Shown: piece by piece, positions 11,790 through 21,700 of the stretch | Numbering within the stretch: position 1 is the stretch's first letter | Layout of the letters: each line of letters opens with the position of its first letter | Source of the DNA: Hermodice carunculata | Lineage: Eukaryota; Annelida; Polychaeta; Eunicida; Amphinomidae | Assembly: GCA_964020975.1 (NCBI GenBank) | Contig: OZ026621.1 | Coordinates: 94,066,018 to 94,130,017 of the forward strand | Direction of reading: 5' to 3' | Length of the DNA stretch: 64,000 nt | Notes under the pieces: model-generated | What the model was told of the DNA's origin: nothing | Seen by the model: the letters and a program-made list of their open reading frames with translations, nothing else | Database searches by the model: none | Translations under genes and position numbers: made by a program

Positions 11790-12720
11790 CTATCTTTACA
11801 ACCAATTTTATTTGGAGTTTTTCTCGAACACTAGTTATTTTCCCACAAACCACCAAACTTGCCATTATGACTGACCCACCAGTAAACCTAGGCACTTGAC
11901 TTGGAATAGTCATGATGTTTAAAATCATGCAAATTATGGGCAATTAAAATTTTAAAAGCTTTATATCTTCAAAAATATTATAGATAGATACAAAGTTTTG
12001 ACTTAACACATGTATAGGTTTGAGAAATCTGGCAAATCCAATAGCATGCGAAAAAAAGTTGGGGAATTTTAATGTAAACATGCTAAATTCAGTGAATTTC
12101 CCAACAATCCACATTTTGACTAGGGCTTCTGCTGAACATTCTGCATGCTACAAGCCTCCATGGTGCTAGGCAACCATTTTGCATTCATGATACTTGAACC
12201 TGTCTCATAAGCAGCCTTCTACCCTTGCCTGCTAGGTGTATGGCTTCAAAGGTTTGGGTCTTTTGGCAAATGGGAGGTGGGGGAACTCCCAACAACTGTG
12301 TAATGAGGTTCTCAATAAAATACAGAGGATGTTTTTCTGTTCATGCAAAAACATATCTGCTCCATGTTCACACTAATGCTGGACAGAGCTGTAAGTGCAC
12401 CATGACTGAGACTGACCAGTGTCCTAGTTGGTCTGTTTTCGCCTGAGGCTAGGAGTCTGCTGGGCTTATCAGTCCCAAGGGATCAGAGGGACTGGACTTC
12501 TAGGCAGAACTAGCCTGAGTGTACCCTCTGTTAAAAATAAACTATACAGAGCTGAGTTTGCTAGACCCATCAAAGTCTGGTCTTACAGTCCTAAATGACG
12601 GTTTTCACAACTTGGTGAATTTTTAAAAAGTGTGTGGATTTGTGTCATCTCACTGGACGCATTCATGTCTTTGTTTTCTTGTAACCAGTGAGATGAAGCC
12701 TGTTCTTCATAGCCAATACT
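11790..12720 (+). repeat. Helitron-like repeat, long form with segment D (copy 2)
   Basis: It is colinear with 379-1,195: a left part with GGAGTTTTTCTCGAACACTA, the body, then segment D (about 12,080-12,720). It contains GTGCTAGGCAACCATTTTGC and AACCAGTGAGATGAAGCCTG, both shared with copy 1. The open frame at 12,225-12,446 is inside it and is not conserved as a protein in copy 1. Confidence 0.6.
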
Positions 12721-13098
12721 GAGTCAGTATAGTGCCTGTCTCAGTTCACAGGTACATGTACATGTAGTTTTGTGACAGCATCTGTTAAAATTTATTTATG
12801 TAATAAAGGAACAAAGACAGTTTTGTATCACATGTATGTATACACATCTCTCTGAATTATAATACATGTATGTGTACATTGTACATTGTACATGCACATA
12901 TACTCATCAATACTGCCCAGAAGGGCCGACTCTCTCAGGAGTGGGTGCTTTTCTCTAGTCGCGAGGGTGCCCACTGTAGAGAGGTTTCACTGTACAGTGG
13001 TACCTGCAATTTAAGACCACCCCTAATGCCAGACAAAAGTGGTCACATAGAACAGGTGGTCTTTCATCTTGGATAAATTAACAAAAAAAATTAAAGGC
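12721..13098. other. No gene; short fragment of a GACCACC repeat
   Basis: Part of this stretch (about 12,990-13,080, with TTTAAGACCACC and GGTGGTCTTTCATC) resembles the ends of the 42,376-43,862 element and fragments near 33,540-33,700. Nothing else is recognised. Confidence 0.4.
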
Positions 13099-13883
13099 CA
13101 ATGTCTCTCTCTCTCTTTCTTTCTTTACGACCAAGTTGGTCCAGAGTTTTTTTCAGACATTTTTTTCCAATGTTTAAAATTATGCAAATTTTAGAGCCAA
13201 CAAAAATTTTAAAAGCACCATATCTTCCAAACTGTTGCAGATGGACTCAAAATTTCAATGTGCATATATACCTTTGTGATTCTTGCCACTGTAATGGACA
13301 GTATAGTTAAATATAATTTCAAATTATGCTAATAAGCGGCATTGAAAAATTTAAAAGTTGAACATCTCCAAAACTATTGTACATAGAGATGCCATTCCAA
13401 CTTCAATTAGGTTTGTGGCAAAGCCACATCCAATGAGCCATGAACCAAAGTTGTAGGATTTTAATTTATGCAAATTAGACGAATATGCAAAATGTAAATC
13501 TTAAATAGCTTCAAAACAATTATAGAGGTGCCATTCCTACTTTAATTAATGGGTTTGTGGCATAGCCCTATCCAATGAACAATGAACCAAAGTTCTTCTA
13601 GGCTTACAATTCTTGCAAATTAGGCAAATACACAAAATTAAAATGTTGAAAAGCTTCAAAACTATTATAGATAGTAGTTTCATTGAAACTTCACTCTATT
13701 AGTTTGGGGCATGGCCACATCTCTTGAACCAAGAACCAAAGCTGAGCATTTTAATTTATAAAAAGTAGGCTAATACCTGAAATTTAACATTATGTTGAAC
13801 AATCGCAAAGTGTAGCATTTCAAACTGTTCTCATTGTGAAGGCACCCAGACAGATTTGCTGTGAAGCAAATCTTCTTTTCTAG
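13099..13883 (+). mobile_element. HelA element, apparently full length
   Basis: This is the clearest HelA copy, about 785 bp. The left end is a CT/TTTC run. The body is roughly four ~135-bp monomers sharing ATGCAAA and AGCTTCAAAACTATT-type phrases. The right end is AGATTTGCT-GTGA-AGCAAATCT (13,852-13,873), six bases and CTAG (13,880-13,883), followed by TTT. No transposase or helicase is encoded, so it would depend on a partner in trans. The assignment as a non-autonomous Helitron-like element rests on end structure only. Confidence 0.62.
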
Positions 13884-14360
13884 TTTGTAATCAACTTGTA
13901 ACCTTTAAGGGTCAAAGGTCAAGATCATTTGGACCTTTGAATGTTTCATCTAGCCATAACATGGTCAATTTTCATCCAATTTTAATCTCATTGAACTCAA
14001 ATCGTAGGTATTGCAACACTACAATTTGTATAGTTACATGTGACCTCTCAAAGTCAGAGGTCAAGGTTACAAATAAGTTGGCCCTTTGAAATTTTTATAT
14101 TGCCATAACTTGGTCAATTTTCATCAGATTTAGTTGATGTTGGACTTAGAGTATAGATAATGTAACAGTGTTCCTTTTTGTAATTTACATGTGACTTCTA
14201 AAGGTCAAAGGTCAAGGTCATTTGAGCATTTGAAATTTTCATCCAATTTCAGACATGTCAGGCTCAAATTATAGGTATTGCTACACTGACATTTTTGTAA
14301 TTTACATGTGACCTCTAAAGATCAAGGTCATTTGGACTTTACACTTTTCGTCTAGCCAAA
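13884..14360 (+). repeat. Family C tandem repeat (~135-bp units)
   Basis: About three and a half diverged units are present, each running from ACATGTGACCTCTAAAGGTC through a CCATAACTTGGTCAATTTTC block to an ATAGGTATTG block. Units carry clustered AGGTCA half-sites, including AGGTCAAAGGTCAAGGTCA at 14,202-14,220 and GGGTCAAAGGTCA at 13,909-13,921. Confidence 0.75.
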
Positions 14361-14419
14361 ACCTGAATGGAATGTGATGTATAAAAGGCTTTGAAGGTTG
14401 TATTGCATTACATTTGATT

Positions 14420-14440
14420 GGGGGGGGGGGGGGGGGGGGG
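14420..14440 (+). repeat. G21 homopolymer
   Basis: Twenty-one consecutive G residues are followed by AGGGG. It is one of many long G or C runs in the window. Confidence 0.95.
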
Positions 14441-14854
14441 AGGGGTAAACCACATTCAAAAAGGTAGACTGTCATGTGTGGAGAAATGTGGATGTCACAT
14501 GTCAGGTTGAATGGTTAATTTGTCATAATGGTAACTTACTTGCCTGCCCAACTCTAGAAATAATTAATTATGCCAAGGGTAATGTGCATGAGATAAACAA
14601 TTGTCATTGCTCAAAATTGTACAGAACATAATAAATGTATATTTTTGTGACCACAGACTGGTCAGGTCTGGCACTTACCAAGTTTTATTAAGCCAGGCCA
14701 TGCATGCCAGTGTCATGTTAAGCAAAGTAGTTGCTCTAAAGGGTCAAACAGGCCATGGTCCGTCTGGCTGGTGGTTTATGCAAGGGCCTTAGTCCAACAG
14801 TCGAAGGTCCTAGGTCTGCATTGCCACCCCTTCTTTAATTTATATTATTGTAAT
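14441..14854. other. Unassigned DNA
   Basis: I see no gene. TTTTGTGACCACAGACTGGT near 14,646 resembles the start of the repeated block at 57,130 and 57,415, so part of this may be another member of that family. Confidence 0.3.
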
Positions 14855-14965
14855 TTATTGGATATTCTATAAGCATGTCCAGTGAAGAATGAACAAAAGT
14901 TGTAGCATTTAATATTTACAACTTTTGAAGGCACAGTGATTTGCTTTGAAGCAACTCTTTTCTAG
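14855..14965 (+). mobile_element. HelA 3'-end fragment
   Basis: Only the last ~110 bp of HelA remain, ending in the imperfect hairpin GATTTGCT-TTGA-AGCAACTC and CTAG (14,962-14,965). Confidence 0.55.
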
Positions 14966-15167
14966 TTGCATCTGAACTGTGCACACGTATCAATATACCA
15001 GTACAGAAATATATGGACAAAGGTCTATTGACATGGAGTCATGTTGGCACCACTTGTGGTAATAGTGGAACTAGCATAGAAGGTATTAAAAGTACAAAAA
15101 ATTCATTATTTAGAATATAAATTGAAGGGAACTTCAAAATTTACACCAGGGCCATGGACCTCTTGTT
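14966..15167 (+). mobile_element. Family B 3'-end fragment
   Basis: It contains the family B phrases TTGGCACCACTTGTGGTAAT and AATTCATTATTTAGAATA, also seen at 27,760-27,830, and ends in GGGCCATGGACC and TCTTGTT. That is the B-type terminal palindrome and T-rich terminus. Confidence 0.5.
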
Positions 15168-16290
15168 CAAATGAATTTTTGTATGTTTTCTCTGTTACGG
15201 ACTTCTCCAAAACTGTCACTCAGATTGTTCTGAAACTTGGTGGAAATGTAGCTTCTGTAAGTATTAAAGGAAGTTGTTCACTAGGTGCTGATAAGTACTC
15301 AGATCCCTAATTTTTAACACATTTTTCAGTTTGGGTACATGTCCATTATTAATGCATCTTCTTAAGTCATTAGGGATTGCAATTGTTTCAACTTCTCCAA
15401 AGCTGTCAACCAGATTAACTTCAGACTAGGTAGGAATGTATCTGAGGGATCTACTAATTTGTTCACATGGTCATGCTCCAATGATTTATAGTATAGAATT
15501 TGTACAAATTTTTATATGATGGTCAGTCATCCATCATCACCATAGTGTGTGTCATTTTCCATTTACATTTCACGTTTTGAGCTCTAAGTGTCCAAAACCG
15601 TAAGCCAGATAACTTCTGACTAGGTGGGGACCTGCTTTGGTAGGTCTCAACTGAATCTGTTAAAATTGGTCATGCCCCCAGTGATTTTTATCCCGGTCGA
15701 CTACTCAGTCAACGGCTGAGCTTTTTGTCTTTGCCTGGTGTCTGTCCACATTTCAACTTCTTCACTAAAACCAGATTAACTTCAGCTTGGTGGGGATGTA
15801 CTTTGGATGGGTTAGTACAACGTTTGTTCAAATGGTTACGCTCCAGTGATTTTCTTGAATTTTTATGTATTCTTTTGTATTTTTTGGCAAAATATGAAAT
15901 CATCTTCTCTGAAGCTGCTCAGCCAGCACATGTACTTTGAACTTTGCACATAAGGATACCTCTGGGCAAGATGTGCACAGTACATGGGTGACCTTGACCT
16001 CATTCCAGGGTCATGGTCATTCTGGTTAATTTCACATTTTTTTTGGAGGGGGGGGGGTGGTTCTCTATAAGCAAACTCTCGTGCAAAAATGTCACTCAGA
16101 TTGTTCTGAAACATGATTGAAATACAGCTTTTGGGAGGATTGTGATACTCTGGATATCTGACTTTTGATTACGAATTAGCTCTGGATTCCTGATTTTTGA
16201 TGAAATGGTATTTTTCAATTTGGGTAGATATCAGTTAATGCATACATTCCTTCTGATCACTGTGGAAGTCAGTGGGGATTGCAATGGTAA
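15168..16290 (+). repeat. Old family A-related copies
   Basis: Several diverged A half-units are joined, with repeated CTTCTCCAAA, AGATTAACTTCAGACTAG and TTCAAATGGTTACGCTCCAG blocks. AGGTCA half-sites occur as TGACCTTGACCT at 15,989-16,000, and a G-run lies at about 16,046-16,057. No ends are preserved. Confidence 0.6.
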
Positions 16291-17045
16291 TTCATATTTA
16301 ATGATAATAACAATAATAATAATAACAATATCTTGATTACAATAGTGTAACATGTTCAGCAAATGCTCATCTTCTCTCAGGTGAGATGTATACAAACAGT
16401 ATGTAGATAAAATGTTTAAAAGACAAAATAAAAATACATTGAGTGGGAATATATTACACCACTTGTAACAGTGACTTGTCCTAGCAAATATTGACCTATG
16501 AAGACACAGACCTCAGAATTCCTTTAAAAATTGCTGCATACTGTTTCTTGAATTTATGCACTGGGCAGGGTTATTGAGTTCCATATTTCATCATTACATT
16601 TATTAAATAATTTGGGACCCATATGTATGAGAGTTTTCCTCTGAAGTGATTTATAGCCTAGTGGCGGGTACATACAGGTTGCCTCTGGCACTTGGCTCAT
16701 GTATGTCTGCTGCTTACATCTTATGCGGAGTTGAACATATATCAGAAATGTAGTATTGTGGAATATCCTTGTGTAATGCTTTATGAACCATGTTCACAGC
16801 TCTGAATTTAATAGGGTCATTTATGAGGAAAATTTTGAATCGGGGAAAAAAGATCATGATCAGCAGCTAAAAAAAAAGTACCAGCCGTTAGTCTCAGTGC
16901 CAATTTTGAAGGTTTTAGGCTCTACTCATGGCAGCATAGCACCACATGACTAAACCATTGTCCATACCTGGAAGAATAAAAGCTGTTTTATGGTTGCCTC
17001 TTGCAAACATAGGTTAAAAAAGGGCTTGATACAGGTTAGTAGGGC
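16291..17045 (-). mobile_element. CR1/L2-type LINE 3' fragment
   Basis: Read on the minus strand, a decayed RT C-terminus is visible in pieces: FRAVNMVHKALHKDIPQYYI, then ARGNLYVPATRL and SHTYGSQI. It matches the pattern x-H-K-x-L-H, then (T)RSA-x-x-GN-L-Y-V-P, then SGPxLWN known from Jockey/CR1/L2-like elements. Stops interrupt it. The 3' end is an ATT microsatellite (16,301-16,330 as AAT on the plus strand), typical of these clades. Confidence 0.55.
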
Positions 17046-17275
17046 AATGATCTGACTAACTTTAGATGCTTCTCTTCCAAAACTGTCATCCAGATTCACT
17101 TGAAACTCTGTGGGAAAATATCTTGGGTGTGTGTCTATGATGTTTGTTCAAATGGTTGTGTTCCAATGACTTTTAATTTTTTTTTTTTTTTCAAATTTGG
17201 TAACATTTTAAAATCCTCTCCAAAACTTGGTTTGTGATTGCTTTGAAATTGCATAGAGAAACTTTTTGGAACTGC
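17046..17275 (+). repeat. Old family A-related fragment
   Basis: It contains CTTCCAAAACTGTCATCCAG, TTGGGTGTGTGTCTATGATG and TCTCCAAAACTTGG blocks in A order. It is truncated at about 17,275, where the minus-strand zinc-finger-like relic begins. Confidence 0.55.
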
Positions 17276-17850
17276 TGATGAGATTCACAAATTGCAGCAT
17301 TGACTTCTTTTGTTTCCTCACCACCTGAGTTGGAAACAACTTGTCACCCTGGAAGTCAATGAAGTCCCTTGGCACATACTATAGCATGTTTGTTTGACAG
17401 TGCATGGTTAGTCAGAGTGGCCTTTCAGTGCACATCAGTTCCTCAGACAATCGCAGATATCTTGTCTGAAACATTAGGATATGCCTTGCATACTTTGCAG
17501 ATCATGTTAGCAATAGCGTAGTAATCAAGCCAGTCAAATTCTTTCTTCCACAATGGCACAAATCCACGTACCCTCCATATTTGACCACACAGTTTCTTTG
17601 CCGTGGAGAGGGGTTTGCCGCTTGCGGTGATCTTTGGTGCTTTTCTTGGTGTGCAGCTGTCATCATCTCGCTTCCTATTCTGTCCCGATGGCGATTGGTT
17701 TTCCTTGTTGGGGTGGTTCCGTCTCATCTTGAAGACTGCTGTGGTGGTGAGGCTGGCATGCCAGCACCCGTGTCGTCATCTGCATCCTGAAATTCAATCT
17801 CTGGTGACCTACACAATATGGTGGACAAATAGCCGCTGATACTTCTAAGC
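17276..17850 (-). pseudogene. hAT/ZNF862-like zinc-finger relic (transposase or derived gene)
   Basis: The open part (17,443-17,727, minus) has a basic, polar N-terminus. It continues with WKKEFDWLDYYAIANMICKV and CKAYPNVSDK, resembling the TTF/BED-like module of hAT-derived ZNF862/C17orf113 proteins (W-L...M-x-C-x-x-C...A-D-K). The same frame continues past the stop with GTDVH and KATLTNHALSNKHAIV, giving the expected later His residues (H-x-x-S-x-K-H). At least two in-frame TGA codons lie inside the domain, at 17,443-17,445 and a few codons on, and more follow. It is a decayed transposon N-terminus or a processed or duplicated piece of a domesticated gene. The catalytic region is absent. 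Confidence 0.45.
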
Positions 17851-18229
17851 AAAGTCTGCTTTTTTTTTATTGTCTGAGCACATATAATCCCTGCAATTTT
17901 CTGTGTACCTAATCTTCCAATTAAATTCCCTTTCTAATCTACTCATCCAATTATTAGGAGCAATTCTTTTGTTTCATGACTCTAATCAAATCATAGTTTT
18001 GATAGAGATTACGGGATAATGGCAACAGTCTGGTGATGCTACCCCGTGCCCATCACCAGCAGCAAAAACCTGAACTACTTGTTGATCTACGTTGTCCATG
18101 CAAACAGACATAATTTTTATCACAAGGGTTTTTTTTTTTTTGGGGGGGGGGGGGGTCTACAGGGCAAGTGAGATTTAAAAGTCACTTGTCTGTCCACACA
18201 ATTCACTTGTCCTGGTGTTTCAGATCATA
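17851..18229. other. Unassigned DNA with a G14 run
   Basis: I see no gene. A T-run followed by 14 G residues lies at about 18,142-18,155, and CAGGGCAAGTGAGA/GTCACTTGTC around it form a loose inverted pair. Confidence 0.35.
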
Positions 18230-18372
18230 GGAATTTCCATGCCCTATGCATTTTTGACTTCTCCCAATCCATCTACCAGATTCACTTCAAACTTGGTGGG
18301 GAGGTACCTTGGGTGGGTCTCTACCAAGTTTGTTCAAATGGTCGTGGTCCAGTGATGTTTGGATTTTTAGCT
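18230..18372 (+). repeat. Family A fragment
   Basis: A single half-unit fragment is recognisable from CAGATTCACTTCAAACTTGG and the adjoining TACCAAGTTTGTTCAAATGG block. The next ~210 bases show nothing recognisable. Confidence 0.6.
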
Positions 18373-18582
18373 TTGGTGACTCATCCAGTCCAGAAGCTTT
18401 ACAAATAGTGGTAGCTGAGAGCCAATTTTCTGAACGCTTATTATAAATTGGCACTTGTTCTCAAAAGCAAGCATGTCCAGGCAGTGTACATGTGGTCTGT
18501 AAGGAAGGTCTTGCGCGACTCTAGAACTCATGTATTCAGATTTTTGATTCAAGGAACAAATTATTTTTTATTAACAGTTTTT

Positions 18583-18709
18583 AGCTCTGCTGACCGTAGG
18601 TCGCAGAGCTCATACGATCACTGAAGTGTCCATCAGCAATTACGTCTGTAAACATTTGCTTGTTATCATGATAGCATCTACAGTTTTTAAGTTTACTCCT
18701 TGAATTTTT
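18583..18709 (+). mobile_element. Family B element, left part (host of the A array)
   Basis: It begins with the B 5' hairpin AGCTCTGCTGACC / GGTCGCAGAGCT (18,583-18,610) preceded by a T run. The B phrase TTGCTTGTTATCATGATAGC and the spacer to TTGAATTTTT follow. B sequence resumes at 27,305 with GGACATATTG. In the uninterrupted B copy at 44,598 the equivalent phrases (TTGAAATTTT, TGGACATGTT) are adjacent. Confidence 0.6.
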
Positions 18710-21700
18710 AGCTCAGCTGACTTGTCAGTCAGCTGAGCTTATCTTATGGTCCTCCGTCCGTCGTCCGTCAACAATTTACATTTTCGACTTGTTCTCCAAA
18801 ACCATCAGCCAGATCCACTTCAAACTTGGTGGGGATGTGCCTTGGGTAGGTGTCTTCCAAGTTTGTTCAATTGGTCACGGTCCATTGATTTTTGGATTTT
18901 TAATGATTTTTTTTGTTCTTTTTGGGGCAAATCTTAAAAAATCTTCTTCTCCGAAACCGCTCACCCAATTACTTTGATATCACACAGAAACATTCCCTGG
19001 GACACGTAGTTCTTAATTTGTTCACCAGGTGGCGCTGCAATTTTTTTCTATTTTTTTATGAACTTTTGTGTGTTATAGCTATTTTCGACTTCTTCTCCAG
19101 AACGGTAACTCAGATTAAGCTGAAACATGGTGGATATGTTCCTTGTAGAAGGGTCAATCAAAGTTGTTCACTATATGGGAATGCTGCAGATTCCTGATTT
19201 TTAACGATTTTTTCAATTCGGGTACTTATCGGCTAATGCAGCTTTCCTGTTGATTACTATGGAAGTCAATGAGCATTCTAATGCTAATTCACATTTTGGA
19301 CTTCTTCTCCAAAACCGTCATCCAGATTAACTTCAAACTTGGTGGGGATGTACCTTGGGTCGGTGTCTACCAGGTTTGTTCAAATGGTCATGCTCCAGTG
19401 ATTTTTGGATTTTTAATGAATTTTTTTGTTCTTTTTTTGGACAAATCTTAAAAAATATTTTTCTCCAAAAGCGCTCACCCAATTACTTTGATATCACACA
19501 GAAATATTCCCTGGGACACCTAGTTCTGAATTTGTTCACCAGGTGGCGCTGCAATTTTTTTCTATTTTTTTATGAATTTTTGTGTGTTATAGCTATTTTC
19601 GACTTCTTCTCCAGAACGGTAATTCAGATTAAGCTGAAACATGGTGGATATGTTCCTTGTAGAAGGGTCAAACAAAGTTTTTCACTAGATTGGAATGCTG
19701 CAGATTCCTGATTTTTAACGATTTTTAGCTCAGCTGACTTGTCAGTCAGCTGAGCTTATCTTATGGTCCTCCGTCCGTCGTCCGTCCGTCCGTCCGTCGT
19801 CCGTCAACAATTTACATTTTCGACTTCTTCTCCGAAACCGTCAGCCAGATCCACTTCAAACTTGGTGGGGATGTGCCTTGGGTAGGTGTCTTCCAAGTTT
19901 GTTCAATTGGTCACGGTCCATTGATTTTTGGATTTTTAAGGTTTTTTTTTGTTCTTTTTGGGGCAAATCTTAAAAAATCTTCTTCTCCGAAACCGCTCAC
20001 CCAATTACTTTGATATCACACAGAAACATTCCCTGGGACACGTAGTTCTTAATTTGTTCACCAGGTGGCGCTGCAATTTTTCTTATTTTATGTGAATTTT
20101 TGTGTGTTATAGCTATTTTCGACTTCTTCTCCAGAACGGTAACTCAGATTAAGCTGAAACATGGTGGATATGTTCCTTGTAGAAGGGTCAATCAAAGTTG
20201 TTCACTATATGGGAATGCTGCAGATTCCTGATTTTTAACGATTTTTTCAATTCGGGTACTTATCGGTTAATGCAGCTTTCCTGTTGATTACTATGGAAGT
20301 CAATGAGCATTCTAATGCTAATTCACATTTTGGACTTCTTCTCCAAAACCGTCATCCAGATTAACTTCAAACTTGGTGGGGATGTACCTTGGGTCGGTGT
20401 CTACCAGGTTTGTTCAAATGGTCATGCTCCAGTGATTTTTGGATTTTTAATGAATTTTTTTGTTCTTTTTTTGGACAAATCTTAAAAAATATTTTTCTCC
20501 AAAAGCGCTCACCCAATTACTTTGATATCACACAGAAATATTCCCTGGGACACCTAGTTCTGAATTTGTTCACCAGGTGGCGCTGCAATTTTTTTCTATT
20601 TTTTTATGAATTTTTGTGTGTTATAGCTATTTTCGACTTCTTCTCCAGAACGGTAATTCAGATTAAGCTGAAACATGGTGGATATGTTCCTTGTAGAAGG
20701 GTCAAACAAAGTTTTTCACTAGATTGGAATGCTGCAGATTCCTGATTTTTAACGATTTTTAGCTCAGCTGACTTGTCAGTCAGCTGAGCTTATCTTATGG
20801 TCCTCCGTCCGTCGTCCGTCCGTCCGTCCGTCCGTCCGTCCGTCGTCCGTCAACAATTTACATTTTCGACTTCTTCTCCGAAACCGTCAGCCAGATCCAC
20901 TTCAAACTTGGTGGGGATGTGCCTTGGGTAGGTGTCTTCCAAGTTTGTTCAATTGGTCACGGTCCATTGATTTTTGGATTTTTAAGGTTTTTTTTTGTTC
21001 TTTTTGGGGCAAATCTTAAAAAATCTTCTTCTCCGAAACCGCTCACCCAATTACTTTGATATCACACAGAAACATTCCCTGGGACACGTAGTTCTTAATT
21101 TGTTCACCAGGTGGCGCTGCAATTTTTTTCTATTTTTTTATGAACTTTTGTGTGTTATAGCTATTTTCGACCTCTTCTCCAGAACGGTAACTCAGATTAA
21201 GCTGAAACATGGTGGATATGTTCCTTGTAGAAGGGTCAATCAAAGTTGTTCACTATATGGGAATGCTGCAGATTCCTGATTTTTAACGATTTTTTCAATT
21301 CGGGTACTTATCGGTTAATGCAGCTTTCCTGTTGATTACTATGGAAGTCAATGAGCATTCTAATGCTAATTCACATTTTGGACTTCTTCTCCAAAACCGT
21401 CATCCAGATTAACTTCAAACTTGGTGGGGATGTACCTTGGGTCGGTGTCTACCAGGTTTGTTCAAATGGTCATGCTCCAGTGATTTTTGGATTTTTAATG
21501 AATTTTTTTGTTCTTTTTTTGGACAAATCTTAAAAAATATTTTTCTCCAAAAGCGCTTACTCAATCGCTCTGATATCACACGGGAAGACACCTAGGGACT
21601 CCGTGTTCTGAATTTGTTCACCAGGTGGCGCTGCAATTTTTTTCTATTTTTTTATGAATTTTTGTGTGTTATAGCTATTTTCGACTTCTTCTCCAGAACG

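Noticed and set aside
14780-14830. tRNA-like B box (GTCGAAGGTCCTAGGTC)
   Set aside because: No matching A box or stem pairing was seen.
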